From NCBI GenBank assembly GCA_007134675.1, contig SLKJ01000001.1, positions 1-60,931 on the forward strand: DNA of 60,931 bases. The letters run 5' to 3'. The stretch comes from Bacteroidales bacterium (lineage in GTDB: Bacteria; Bacteroidota; Bacteroidia; Bacteroidales; PUMT01). Shown here in pieces: positions 26,666-36,038 of this stretch. The notes below the pieces were generated by a model. That model did not search any database. It worked only from the letters and a program-made list of their open reading frames with translations, and was not told where the DNA came from. Position numbers and translations under genes: made by a program. Position 1 is the stretch's first letter; every line of letters begins with the position of its first letter.

Positions 26666-28165
26666 GTGGAGAAGTTCTACAAAATTGCAACTGGCGGTAT
26701 TTCATCCGCTGATATCAGGGAGATCCTTTCGGGGAAGCTCAGGCTTTTGTTGTCAGAGGAAGTCTGTGGTCTGATTACCCGTTGCAGGGAATACCTGGAC
26801 ATAAAGATTGCGGAATCGGATGAGCCAGTTTACGGGATCAATACCGGATTTGGTTCGCTTTACGACAGGAGGATTCCTTCCTCTGACCTTGACACCCTTC
26901 AGAAGAACCTTGTGATGTCGCATGCCTGCGGTACAGGCGGGGAGGTGCCGGCACACCTTGTAAAACTGATGCTGCTGCTTAAGATAGTATCTCTTTCCCG
27001 TGGTCACTCTGGAGTGCATCTTGCCACAGTGCAAAGGCTGGTCGAATTTTTCAATAATGATGTTCTGCCTGTTGTTTACCGTCAGGGTTCGCTGGGAGCT
27101 TCCGGCGACCTGGCACCGCTTGCCCATCTCAGCCTGCCACTCATCGGTCTGGGGGAGGTGACCCATGCCGGCAGCAGGATAGCCGCTTCCGAGGTACTCT
27201 CGAAGTACGGATGGGAACCCCTGGTACTTAAGTCCAAAGAGGGCCTTGCCCTGCTGAACGGGACACAGTTCATGGCTGCCTATGGAATCTGGTGCTGTAT
27301 TGAAGGAAGGAGATTGCTGTATCTTGCCGATGTTGTGGCTGCCCTCTCACTCGATGCTTTCGACGGGTGCCCCGGAGCTTTCCATGAGCTTTTGCAAAAG
27401 GTGCGGCCGCATCGGGGACAGGCAGAAACTGCTGCAAGGATAATGAAGATCCTGGAGGGGAGTGAGATTGTGTCGCGAACCAAGACGCATGTGCAGGATC
27501 CCTACTCCTTCAGGTGCATACCCCAGGTTCACGGTGCCTCAAGGGACGCACTCGAATACGTGGGTGAGATATTTGAACGCGAGATGAATTCTGTTACAGA
27601 TAATCCTACTATCTTTCCCGATGAAGATCTCGTACTCTCAGGAGGCAATTTCCATGGTCAGCCTCTGGCACTTGCACTTGATCATTTGTGCCTTGCAATG
27701 GCTGAAATAGCAAGTATCTCCGAGAGAAGAACATATCGGCTTCTTTCCGGAAAAAGGGGCCTCCCGCTTTTTCTGGTTGCAAATCCCGGCCTCAATTCAG
27801 GATTTATGATACCCCAGTATACTGCTGCGTCTATTGTGAGCCAGAATAAACAACTTTGTACTCCTGCCTCGGTTGATACGATTGAATCATCTCAGGGACA
27901 GGAAGATCATGTCAGTATGGGTGCAAATGCAGCAACAAAAGCGCTCAGGGTTATTGAGAATGTGGAGAAGGTCATTGCTATAGAGTTTTACAGTGCTGCC
28001 CAGGCACTTGAATTCAGGAGGCCGGCCCGCAGCTCCGCATTCCTCGAGAGTATTTTTGAATCCTACCGGAAAAGGGTATCGTTCATTGACAGTGACCGGG
28101 TGATGTTTGAGGATATAAAAGAGTCGGTGGAATTTCTCAGAGAAATTGACACCGGCACTCCCTGA
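26666..28165 (+). CDS. hutH: Histidine ammonia-lyase
   Basis: This 499-residue enzyme deaminates L-histidine to urocanate, the first step of histidine breakdown. The Ala145-Ser146-Gly147 triad, in GSLGASGDLAPLAH, forms the MIO electrophile. The conserved Tyr56 (VYGINTGFG) is present. Ser85-His86 in NLVMSHACGTG matches the pair seen in histidine-specific enzymes rather than Tyr or Phe ammonia-lyases. The start is GTG at 26666: the upstream frame is open for only 17 codons, to a TAA at 26612-26614, with no ATG. No other hut genes are in the window. Confidence 0.9.
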   Translation: MEKFYKIATGGISSADIREILSGKLRLLLSEEVCGLITRCREYLDIKIAESDEPVYGINTGFGSLYDRRIPSSDLDTLQKNLVMSHACGTGGEVPAHLVKLMLLLKIVSLSRGHSGVHLATVQRLVEFFNNDVLPVVYRQGSLGASGDLAPLAHLSLPLIGLGEVTHAGSRIAASEVLSKYGWEPLVLKSKEGLALLNGTQFMAAYGIWCCIEGRRLLYLADVVAALSLDAFDGCPGAFHELLQKVRPHRGQAETAARIMKILEGSEIVSRTKTHVQDPYSFRCIPQVHGASRDALEYVGEIFEREMNSVTDNPTIFPDEDLVLSGGNFHGQPLALALDHLCLAMAEIASISERRTYRLLSGKRGLPLFLVANPGLNSGFMIPQYTAASIVSQNKQLCTPASVDTIESSQGQEDHVSMGANAATKALRVIENVEKVIAIEFYSAAQALEFRRPARSSAFLESIFESYRKRVSFIDSDRVMFEDIKESVEFLREIDTGTP

Positions 28166-28241
28166 AAGTGATGACTTAATGAACATTATTATCAGGAATA
28201 TTGAAAGTTTCCGGTGATGTCGGTCGTTTAATATGCTCTTT

Positions 28242-29039
28242 TTAATCTGGCAGTTCTTTGCCACAATGTGGACAGGATGAGGACTCATTTTTTTTCTTTC
28301 TGATCTCCTCTGAAAAACCTGAGGCCAGAATACCTGTCGGTAAAGCAAAAAAGCCAATCCCAAGCAATGCAATAAATGCCCCCAGGAGCTGACCAAGCGC
28401 TGTAACGGGATAAACATCACCATATCCTACAGTTGTCAGAGTTGCAACACCCCACCACATGGCATCCGGAATGCTGGCAAATGCCTCAGGCTGTACCTCT
28501 TTCTCAATGTAGTACATCAGCGATGCCGAAAGTACCAGCATAAAAAGAATAAAAGTCAGGATCATGACCAGCTCTTCCTTTTTATTTTGAAATACACGGA
28601 GCATAAGGTTAAGCGCCTTGAAGTACCTGACTATTTTAAGAAGCCTGAAAATCCTGAAAAGCCTGAAAAGCCTCAGGAACCTGAGGTCAATATTCAACAT
28701 GGGCATAAAGAATGGAAGAATGGCTAAAAGGTCTATAAGTGCAATGGCTGTAACCATATACCTTAGCCGTCCGATTACCGGATGTGAGAATTTTGGCTCG
28801 ATTGTGATTACCCAGACTCTCAGGACATATTCAATTGAGAAGAAAAGAACCGAATAGAACTCAAACCAGAAGAAGAAGTCACCCATGACATCGGCGACAG
28901 GTTGTATGGTTTCAAGAATGAGAGCAAGTGCATTAAGAAGGATTAATGTGATGAGAATAATGTCAAAGATTTTGCCAAACTCGTCACCAGGGTCAGAGAC
29001 TTCCAGTATTTGATGGATTTTTTTTTTGATTCTGTGCAT
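28242..29039 (-). CDS. Voltage-gated K+ channel, six-helix type
   Basis: This 265-residue membrane protein has the Kv layout. Helices S1-S3 lie in about residues 23-112. An S4 voltage sensor at about 119-139 has Arg at nearly every third position (R120, R123, R126, R129, R132). S5 follows, then the pore loop with selectivity filter TVGYGD (203-208), then S6. The short C-terminus ends in SCPHCGKELPD, a single CxxC knuckle that could bind zinc across subunits. The gene converges with hutH and stands alone. Confidence 0.9.
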   Translation of the reverse strand: MHRIKKKIHQILEVSDPGDEFGKIFDIILITLILLNALALILETIQPVADVMGDFFFWFEFYSVLFFSIEYVLRVWVITIEPKFSHPVIGRLRYMVTAIALIDLLAILPFFMPMLNIDLRFLRLFRLFRIFRLLKIVRYFKALNLMLRVFQNKKEELVMILTFILFMLVLSASLMYYIEKEVQPEAFASIPDAMWWGVATLTTVGYGDVYPVTALGQLLGAFIALLGIGFFALPTGILASGFSEEIRKKKNESSSCPHCGKELPD

Positions 29040-29179
29040 GCGGGTTATGGTTTTAGATACTATAAAAATAATAAACCCTGATCATAATCATTAATTATCC
29101 TGCAGAAAATCAAAAACAGGCGGCTGTAATTGCGCTTATGCACAGCAACCTGTATAATTGACACAAAGATTCTGATAAG

Positions 29180-29671
29180 TTATTCCCGGTTCTGGCCGGG
29201 CGGGCCACCGGGACCCCTTCCGGGTCCGCCTCCCCTGACTCTCCTGAGAAGCTGCATTCTGAAGATGTTTTCGGCTTCGTAGAGTCGCATTACTTTTACG
29301 GGGGGGATCACCGACTTGAATTTATGATGATACTCTTCAGCAAGTTCAGCCTCCTGGACCTGGAGAGCAATATACCTGTCCGCCATCTCCCCGGCTTCCT
29401 TATCCCCAAGGTTTATGTAGTTTTGCCGGAAGGATCTTGAAATTTCCTGGCGCTCCCGTGAGAGAAGTTCCCTGCTGTTCCGGAAAGCATCATATACCGG
29501 CCAGAACCTTTTTGCTTCATCACTGGTAAGCTCAAGGTAACGGGTGATAAATGCTATCCTTTCTGCTTCAACCTGTTCAAAACCACCACGCCCCCTCTGG
29601 TACTGAGGTTGTGCTGCAATATTGATGAAGATGAGCAGAAGTGTTGCTGTTATAAATATATATTTTGACAT
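29180..29671 (-). CDS. Spy/CpxP-like periplasmic protein, Arg/Gly-rich
   Basis: This 163-residue protein has a signal peptide (MSKYIFITATLLLIF, cleavage near NIAAQ). The mature protein is helical and highly charged, with an LTSDEAKRFWPVYDAF motif like the LTxxQ motifs of Spy/CpxP and Bacteroidota relatives, and a C-terminal Gly/Pro/Arg tail (GGGPGRGPGGPPG). I use the ATG at 29671; the longer frame begins at GTG without support. It is the third gene of an operon with an ECF sigma factor and a membrane protein, which suggests an envelope stress sensor or chaperone. Confidence 0.75.
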   Translation of the reverse strand: MSKYIFITATLLLIFINIAAQPQYQRGRGGFEQVEAERIAFITRYLELTSDEAKRFWPVYDAFRNSRELLSRERQEISRSFRQNYINLGDKEAGEMADRYIALQVQEAELAEEYHHKFKSVIPPVKVMRLYEAENIFRMQLLRRVRGGGPGRGPGGPPGQNRE

Positions 29672-29705
29672 AATTGTCAGCTTAAAGTTACAATTCACAA
29701 TTCAG

Positions 29706-30176
29706 TTAAAATTCAGTTAAAATGAGATCGAGATCAATATCTTCATTGTAAAGATAGTCTATATAAATATCGGGATCTTCAGACCAGGTATATGAGTAAG
29801 GATACGTTGCATCTTCAAAATAGAAATCTTCCTCTTCAAGCAGGCTCATGAAGTAAGGTTCAATGAAATCATACTGGTAATAATCTATATATTCAGCCAC
29901 TGCTTCATTGCTGGGCCATTCATCGTTTGTTCCAATAAAACTCCTGAAACCAAAGTATCCTAACATGGCAAAAGCTGTAATAACTGCTGCAAGTGCAAGT
30001 TGCGGGCGGATGGTTTCCCATATCCGCTTTGTTATCAATATATTTGCTGGCACCTCACTTTGAAGCTTTTCGGTAAGTTTTACCGGAAAACTGTCAAAAT
30101 AACCATCAGGTAACGAGAAGGGGTTCCTTTTATCTGCACCTTCAGGTATTTTTCCTGTATTTCGTTTTTCTCCCAT
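29706..30176 (-). CDS. Single-pass acidic membrane protein, putative anti-sigma partner
   Basis: This 156-residue protein starts at an ATG at 30176 (a TTG six codons upstream is less likely). The N-terminal 55 residues are cytoplasmic and include the NPFSLPDGYFDSFP stretch often seen in proteins encoded next to Bacteroidota ECF sigma genes. One membrane helix lies at about 60-80. The extracytoplasmic tail is strikingly rich in Asp, Glu and Tyr. There is no ZAS zinc motif. Lying directly after a sigma-factor gene, an anti-sigma role is reasonable but inferred from position. Confidence 0.6.
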   Translation of the reverse strand: MGEKRNTGKIPEGADKRNPFSLPDGYFDSFPVKLTEKLQSEVPANILITKRIWETIRPQLALAAVITAFAMLGYFGFRSFIGTNDEWPSNEAVAEYIDYYQYDFIEPYFMSLLEEEDFYFEDATYPYSYTWSEDPDIYIDYLYNEDIDLDLILTEF

Positions 30177-30211
30177 GATGTTAGATTTTGACAAAAATAA
30201 AAGCTGTTGGT

Positions 30212-30760
30212 TTAATTGTTTTTCAGCAAAGTTTCTATTTTTTTTGCCGCATGATGATATGAGGCTTTAAGAGCACCGACTGAAGTGTCTAGAATCTTTG
30301 CCATATCTTCATACTTTATCTCATCAAAATATCGCATATTGAATACCAGACGTTGCTTCTCAGGAAGTTTCAGGATAGCTTTTTGCAGTCTTTTCTGCAG
30401 CTCATCTCCATCGAAATAGCTGTCATCTTCAAGATTTGAACTGAGTTCTTTTTCAACATCCACAATGGGTAGGAGATATTTTTTCCGTTTGTTTTTAAGG
30501 AATGACAACGCTTCATTGGTGGCGATCCGGTAAAGCCATGTGTAAAGTTGCGACTCCTCCCTGAAATCTGCCAGACCCTTCCAGGCTTTTATAAAGGTTT
30601 CCTGCAGCAGGTCATCAGTGTCATCGTGCACTATAACCATTTTCCTCAGGTGCCAGTACAACCTTTCCTGGTATTTTCTGACTATAAGATTAAATGCATA
30701 ATTTCTCTGATGCGTGTTACGAAACAGTGATAGCAACTCCTTGTCGCTGTAATTCTGCAT
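30212..30760 (-). CDS. ECF-type RNA polymerase sigma factor
   Basis: This 182-residue sigma-70 family protein has a region 2 at about residues 15-65 (YQERLYWHLRKM, then DDLLQETFIKAWKGL) and a region 4 helix-turn-helix at about 125-175 (LPEKQRLVFNMRY, YEDMAKILDTSVGALKASYHHAAKKIE). Its size and lack of regions 1 and 3 place it in the ECF group. It is followed by a single-pass membrane protein and a Spy-like periplasmic protein, so the operon probably responds to an envelope signal. Confidence 0.92.
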   Translation of the reverse strand: MQNYSDKELLSLFRNTHQRNYAFNLIVRKYQERLYWHLRKMVIVHDDTDDLLQETFIKAWKGLADFREESQLYTWLYRIATNEALSFLKNKRKKYLLPIVDVEKELSSNLEDDSYFDGDELQKRLQKAILKLPEKQRLVFNMRYFDEIKYEDMAKILDTSVGALKASYHHAAKKIETLLKNN

Positions 30761-30875
30761 TGATTTTTAATTGGAAAAACTTACAGGTAAACATCATTGG
30801 ACCTGTGCAGCATAAAAAGGTTTAATATTCTTAAAAAAAAAGAACAGATCCAATCATCATAGATTCTGAATCCTG

Positions 30876-32924
30876 CTATTTATTATACTCAGACAGATAG
30901 GCATATACCTGCCTGAATACATTTTCCGGTGTAAATCCGAATTTTTCATCAAGAACCCCAGCAGGAGCTGAATAACCGAAATGATCCAGCCCAAATACTC
31001 TTCCCCTGTTTCCGACCACCTGACGCAGTGCCGAAGGTAATCCCGCAGTCAGTCCGAAAACAGGAGTGTTTTCAGGGATCAGTGCGGATTGGTATGCGGG
31101 GGATTGCTGACGGAACAGTCCTTCTGAAAGGAGTGAAATAACCCTTATCTTCAGGTTTCTTTTTTCCCTGAGCAACGCAGCACCTTCAACCAGTGTTGAT
31201 ACTTCAGAACCGCTTCCAACCAGTATCACGTCATTGTTTGCGCCGTCATCCTGCACGATATATGCTCCTTTTTCTGCATCAAGTGCTGCAGTATAACGGT
31301 CCTTACCTTCCGGTGGGGGAATATCCCTGATGTTCTGTCTTGAAAGGATAAGTGCTGTAGGTGTTTTTGTGTTTTCCATTGCCATTTTCCAGGCAATTGT
31401 TGTTTCCACTGCGTCGGCAGGCCTTAATACAAGCATCGAGGGGTGGCCGGAATGATTTTTCAACTCCTCCATCAGCCGGATCTGGGCCTCATGCTCAACC
31501 GGCTGGTGTGTTGGCCCGTCTTCGCCAACCCTGAAAGCATCATGTGTCCATATATACTTAACCGGAAGCTCCATAATTGCTGCGAGCCGCACAGCAGGCT
31601 TCATAAAGTCTGAAAAGACAAAAAAGGTTCCCACTGCAGGTATCACTCCACCGTGAAGTGCCATTCCGTTGGCAATAGCTGCCATGGTAAGCTCAGATAC
31701 TCCTGCATGAAGAAACGCACCTGTAAAATCGCCCTTTGTGAAAGCCTTTGACTCTTTCAGAAAACCATCAGTCTTATCACTGTTGGAGAGATCGGCCGAT
31801 GCAACAATCATATTTTCAATGGTTCGTGCGAAATGGCCAAGTACAATTCCCGAGGCTGCCCTGGTCGCTATGCCGGGTTTCTGTACTATTGCTGAGTAGT
31901 CTGTTTCTTTTGAGCTTCCCAGTAGAAACCGGCCAAGCTTTTCTGCCAGTTCCGGATTCTCCTTTTCCCATCTCTTCTGCTCGTTTTTTCTGGCTTCAGC
32001 TGCGGCTTTCTTTTGCTCCATCAGGTTGCTGAAGTGCATCCCGACATCTTCAAAAATTTTAAACGGATCGGAAGGATCGCCCCCAAGATTTAAAATAGTC
32101 TTTTTAAAGTCCGCCCCGGCAGCCGATAAAGGCATTCCATGGGTGGACGGCTGACCTTCAAACGACTTTTCATGTTCTGTTAAAGATCCTTTGCCCATTA
32201 TTGTCCTGCCAATTATAAGCACTGGTTTTTCTTTCTCATCATTGGCTTTCTTAAGGGCTGTTCTTATTTCATGCTGATTGTTCCCGTCAATTGAAAGGAC
32301 TCTCCATCCCCATGCTTCATATTTCTTTGCGGTGTCCTCCTTCGTGACTTCATGGGTTGTGGTAGAGAGCTGAATTTCATTTGCATCATAGAACATTATC
32401 AGGTTGCTGAGTCCGAGAAATCCTGCTATCCGCCCGGCTCCCTGGGATATCTCTTCCTGCACCCCTCCGTCTGAGATAAAGGTATATGTCTTATGAGAGA
32501 TCCATTCGCCAAAACGGGCAGCAAGAAAGCGTTCTGCGATTGCCGCCCCGATAGCCATTGCATGTCCCTGACCAAGTGGTCCGGAAGTGTTTTCTATCCC
32601 TCTTGAAAGGTCTTTTTCGGGGTGTCCGGGAGTGGGACTGCCCCACTGGCGGAAGTTTTTCAGATCGTCCATACTGTAATGACCGGTAAGACACAGTATG
32701 GAATAGATCATAGGTGACATATGCCCGGGATCCAGAAAGAACCTGTCACGCAGGAACCATTCCATATCATCGGGATCAAAATTCAGAAATTCGGAATAGA
32801 GAATATTAATAAAATCGGCTCCGCCCATGGCTCCTCCCGGATGCCCTGATTTTGCCTTTTCAACCATAGCTGCTGAGAGTATACGGATATTGTCGGATGC
32901 CTTGTCGGTAAGTTCTTTGTTCAT
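30876..32924 (-). CDS. tkt: Transketolase
   Basis: This 682-residue TPP enzyme moves two-carbon ketol units in the non-oxidative pentose phosphate pathway. The full three-domain length is present. The N-terminus has KSGHPGGAMGGADF and FLDPGHMSP. The TPP-binding region reads SDGGVQEEISQGAGRIAGF, followed by a DANEIQLS stretch. The middle pyrimidine-binding domain includes THDAFRVGEDGPTHQPVEH. The C-terminus has GLDHFGYSAPAGVLDEKFG. The residue before DGG is Ser rather than the common Gly. A -7-like box lies about 93 bases upstream. Confidence 0.93.
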   Translation of the reverse strand: MNKELTDKASDNIRILSAAMVEKAKSGHPGGAMGGADFINILYSEFLNFDPDDMEWFLRDRFFLDPGHMSPMIYSILCLTGHYSMDDLKNFRQWGSPTPGHPEKDLSRGIENTSGPLGQGHAMAIGAAIAERFLAARFGEWISHKTYTFISDGGVQEEISQGAGRIAGFLGLSNLIMFYDANEIQLSTTTHEVTKEDTAKKYEAWGWRVLSIDGNNQHEIRTALKKANDEKEKPVLIIGRTIMGKGSLTEHEKSFEGQPSTHGMPLSAAGADFKKTILNLGGDPSDPFKIFEDVGMHFSNLMEQKKAAAEARKNEQKRWEKENPELAEKLGRFLLGSSKETDYSAIVQKPGIATRAASGIVLGHFARTIENMIVASADLSNSDKTDGFLKESKAFTKGDFTGAFLHAGVSELTMAAIANGMALHGGVIPAVGTFFVFSDFMKPAVRLAAIMELPVKYIWTHDAFRVGEDGPTHQPVEHEAQIRLMEELKNHSGHPSMLVLRPADAVETTIAWKMAMENTKTPTALILSRQNIRDIPPPEGKDRYTAALDAEKGAYIVQDDGANNDVILVGSGSEVSTLVEGAALLREKRNLKIRVISLLSEGLFRQQSPAYQSALIPENTPVFGLTAGLPSALRQVVGNRGRVFGLDHFGYSAPAGVLDEKFGFTPENVFRQVYAYLSEYNK

Positions 32925-33016
32925 CAGTTTAATGATTTTGCAGGTTAATTATTTCATCTTGTTCTTAAAATGTGATCAAAGATGAAAAAAATTAATACTC
33001 ATTATTTATACGATTG

Positions 33017-33024
33017 CAAAAATA
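33017..33024 (-). promoter_or_regulatory. Candidate -7 box for transketolase
   Basis: On the minus strand this reads TATTTTTG, matching TAnnTTTG, about 93 bases before the transketolase ATG. No clear TTTG element at the -33 position was found. The same 170-base intergenic region must also serve the divergent ychF gene. Confidence 0.3.
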
Positions 33025-33094
33025 ACTTTTTAAGCCATTAATCCGGCATAAAAAAGTAATTTTACAAATCAGAAAATAAAAACCGGTAGACCAG

Positions 33095-34192
33095 ATGGCT
33101 TTACAGTGCGGAATAGTCGGCCTCACTAATTCAGGAAAAACCACCATTTTCAATTGCATATCAAATACAAGGGCAAAATCTTCAGCTGCTGCCTTTAGTG
33201 TCTCAAAATCCAATGTCGGGATGGTCCGGGTTCCCGACAATCGTTTGTATGAGCTGGCCAGGCTTCAGCCTGCTCAAAGGATAGTGCACACAACGATTGA
33301 TTTCGTTGATATTCCCGGACTTGCAAGGGGGGCTGGAGCCGGTACGGGTGTCGGCAACAGGTTTCTTGCCGACATAAGGAATACCGACGCATTGATTCAT
33401 GTGCTGCGATGCTTTGATAATGAATCCCTTCCTCATTTAGAGGGTTCTGTAAATCCTGTAAGGGATATGGAGACTGTTGATCTTGAATTACAGGCAAAGG
33501 ATCTTGAATCGGTTGAAAAAAAGATTGCAAAAACAGAAAAACTGTTAAAAATTGGGGATAAAGCAGCCGTAAATACTATGGAGGTTCTTCAGATGTACAG
33601 GGAGCATCTTGAATCTTTCCAATCTGTCCGAACACTTGAAATTGATGAAAGGGATAAAAATATTGTCGCTGACCTGTTTCTGCTCTCTGCCAAACCTGTA
33701 ATATATATCTGCAATGTTGACGAAGCTTCTGCAGTAACCGGAAATAATTATTCAGATCAGGTAAAAAAAGCACTCGAGGCACAGGATTCTGAAGTGCTTA
33801 TTATTGCTGCTGAACTGGAAGCAGGAATTGCAGAGCTTGAAAATGAGAAAGACAGACTTGATTTTCTTAATGATGCCGGTTTGAATGAACCCGGAGTCAA
33901 TAAGCTGATACGGGCGGCTTACAGGCTACTGCAGTTAAAGACATTTTTTACAGTTGGCCCCAGGGAGATAAGGGCATGGACAATTTCCGGTGAAATGAAT
34001 GCTCCCCGTGCTGCAGGTGTTATTCACAGTGACATGGAAAGGGGATTTATCAGGGCGGAGGTTATTAAATACGACGACTTTGTTTCTCTTGGTTCGGAAT
34101 CAGCATGCCGGGAAAAGGGGAAAATCTCAATTGAGGGCAGGAATTATATTGTACAGGACGGAGATATCTTAAATATACGGTTCAATGTTTAA
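33095..34192 (+). CDS. ychF: Redox-regulated ATPase/GTPase YchF
   Basis: This 365-residue Obg-family P-loop protein binds ribosomes and prefers ATP. The P-loop is GLTNSGKTT (9-17), the switch II region DIPGLARGAGAGTGVGNRFL, and the C-terminal TGS domain includes TFFTVGPREIRAWTI and ends with an IQDGDILNIRFNV-type strand. It overlaps the following carboxypeptidase gene by eight bases, so the two are translationally coupled in this genome. Confidence 0.95.
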   Translation: MALQCGIVGLTNSGKTTIFNCISNTRAKSSAAAFSVSKSNVGMVRVPDNRLYELARLQPAQRIVHTTIDFVDIPGLARGAGAGTGVGNRFLADIRNTDALIHVLRCFDNESLPHLEGSVNPVRDMETVDLELQAKDLESVEKKIAKTEKLLKIGDKAAVNTMEVLQMYREHLESFQSVRTLEIDERDKNIVADLFLLSAKPVIYICNVDEASAVTGNNYSDQVKKALEAQDSEVLIIAAELEAGIAELENEKDRLDFLNDAGLNEPGVNKLIRAAYRLLQLKTFFTVGPREIRAWTISGEMNAPRAAGVIHSDMERGFIRAEVIKYDDFVSLGSESACREKGKISIEGRNYIVQDGDILNIRFNV

Positions 34193-35915
34193 GCATTTCT
34201 TCATAAAATCAATCCTGTCTCTTTTTTTATTGCTGTTTACGGGAGTCTTCTCAGTTTCTCAGGAACATTTTGTTAATGATACTGCCATGGCCCGGAAATA
34301 TCTCAGGGAGAGGGGGGAGGTATATTTCAGCTTTTCCGTCCCGACTCTGGAGCTCCGCCGCCTCAGTAATATTGTTTCTGTAGATAGTTACTCAGATGGC
34401 AGGGCATTTGCAAATGCCAACTCAGAAGAATTTGAACTGTTTCTCAGGGAGGCTCTCGAATTCACTGTTTACACCCCTCCCGGTGAGTGGTACCGGGAGA
34501 AAAGGAGGGTTGAGGGGCTGTGGAATTACTACCCAACCTACCCGGAATATGTTGATATGATGCAGTCCTGGGCTGATGATTATCCCGAAATTTGCGAATA
34601 TGTTGATGCTGGTGCCACCGTTGAGGGCAGACGGATTCTGTTTTTAAGGATTACGGGAAAAAAATCCAATAATGAACCAAAACCTGCATTCATGTACTCA
34701 TCAACCATGCATGGTGACGAGACAGTGGGTTATGTTTTGTTATTGAGGCTTATTGAATACCTGCTTGCTAACTATTCTGAAAACGGGCAGGTGGAAAGGT
34801 TACTGGATGATATTGAAATATGGATCAACCCTCTTGCCAATCCTGACGGAACCTATTTCGGAGGTGATGGAAACACGATTGTTTCTCCTAAAAGACGAAA
34901 TGCAAACAATATTGATCTTAACCGTAATTTTCCTGTACCTGGAAGCCCGGATTATACAAAAACGGATCGCGAACCGGAGACTGCCATCATGATGGAGCTC
35001 ATCGAATCAGGGCAATTCGTTTTATCGGCCAATCTCCACGGAGGAACAGAGGTAATGAATTACCCCTGGGATCTGTGGGGAAGGAGGCATGCTGATGATG
35101 CCTGGTTCAGATATATATGCAGGGAATATGCCGATACAGCCATGCATTACAGTCCCCCCGGTTATATGACCTTTCTCGGGGGAGTGACAAATGGCTATGA
35201 CTGGTACTCTGTTACCGGGAGCAGGCAGGACTATGTGACCTATTTTACTGGTGGCAGGGAAGTTACCATTGAAATAAGCATGGATAAGCATCCTCCTCCT
35301 GATTCACTTCCCGGATACTGGGACTATAACGTACGGTCCCTTCTAAATTACATGGAGCAGGCCATGTTTGGCATAAGGGGCTATATAACTGATGCGATCA
35401 CAGGGGCGCCTGTTGTTGATGCCAGAATTGAAATAAAGTATCATGATAATGACTCATCACAGGTTTTTTCAGATCAATCAACCGGTTGGTATTTCAGGCT
35501 GATTAATGAGGGCACCTATAATATGAGGTTTTCTGCCGAAGGCTATAATCCTCTTATAGTGGAAGATGTGGAGGTCAGAAACCGAAAGGTCACAAGGCTT
35601 GATGCACAGATGGAGCCGGTTTTTGTAAAATCTGATATTACTTTGAAAGAACTGGAGAAAGGTCTGAGTATCTACCCTCTGCCTGCCCGTGATATTGTAA
35701 ATATCAGAATTGATTTGCCTCGGAAAGCTCCTCTTCATATTGATATCTATGATCAGTCGGGCAGGAAATTAACCCGGATTTACAGGGGTTGGGCAGTGGG
35801 AGAACCAAAACATATTTCATTCAGTACTTTTGATATTCCCGGAGGTACATATATAATAAGAATGAAATATGGAAGTTCTTATATCAGCCGGAGATTTATC
35901 ATTACCGGTTGGTGA
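34185..35915 (+). CDS. M14 zinc carboxypeptidase with T9SS sorting tail
   Basis: This 576-residue secreted protein has a signal peptide (hydrophobic at 8-22) and a pro-region to about 110. The M14 domain has zinc ligands His176 and Glu179 (MHGDETVG) and His285 (ANLHGG), and the catalytic Glu363 (EVTIE). RNANNIDLNRNFP supplies substrate-binding residues. A CarboxypepD_reg-like beta-sandwich follows at about 395-480. The last 85 residues form a type A T9SS sorting domain (SIYPLPARDIVNI to GTYIIRMKYGSSYISRRFII). The protein should be exported to the surface by type IX secretion. Confidence 0.9.
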   Translation: MFKHFFIKSILSLFLLLFTGVFSVSQEHFVNDTAMARKYLRERGEVYFSFSVPTLELRRLSNIVSVDSYSDGRAFANANSEEFELFLREALEFTVYTPPGEWYREKRRVEGLWNYYPTYPEYVDMMQSWADDYPEICEYVDAGATVEGRRILFLRITGKKSNNEPKPAFMYSSTMHGDETVGYVLLLRLIEYLLANYSENGQVERLLDDIEIWINPLANPDGTYFGGDGNTIVSPKRRNANNIDLNRNFPVPGSPDYTKTDREPETAIMMELIESGQFVLSANLHGGTEVMNYPWDLWGRRHADDAWFRYICREYADTAMHYSPPGYMTFLGGVTNGYDWYSVTGSRQDYVTYFTGGREVTIEISMDKHPPPDSLPGYWDYNVRSLLNYMEQAMFGIRGYITDAITGAPVVDARIEIKYHDNDSSQVFSDQSTGWYFRLINEGTYNMRFSAEGYNPLIVEDVEVRNRKVTRLDAQMEPVFVKSDITLKELEKGLSIYPLPARDIVNIRIDLPRKAPLHIDIYDQSGRKLTRIYRGWAVGEPKHISFSTFDIPGGTYIIRMKYGSSYISRRFIITGW

Positions 35916-35954
35916 GGAGTTAATTTTTATATCGTTCGATACTTTTCTGTCAAA

Positions 35955-36038
35955 ATGTTCTCAACTATACTCTCAACTATGCTCTCAACTATGTTCTCAA
36001 CTATGTTCTCAACTATGTTCTCAACTATGTTCTCAAGT
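35955..36038. repeat. 12-bp tandem repeat at the start of the PafA-like gene
   Basis: Seven head-to-tail copies of a 12-base unit (consensus atgttctcaact) run from 35955. Units 1, 4, 5 and 6 match the consensus exactly; units 2, 3 and 7 carry one or two changes. All units but the second contain an in-frame ATG, so the array offers six candidate start codons and encodes Met-Phe/Leu-Ser-Thr repeats. Copy-number change would keep the frame. Confidence 0.95.
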
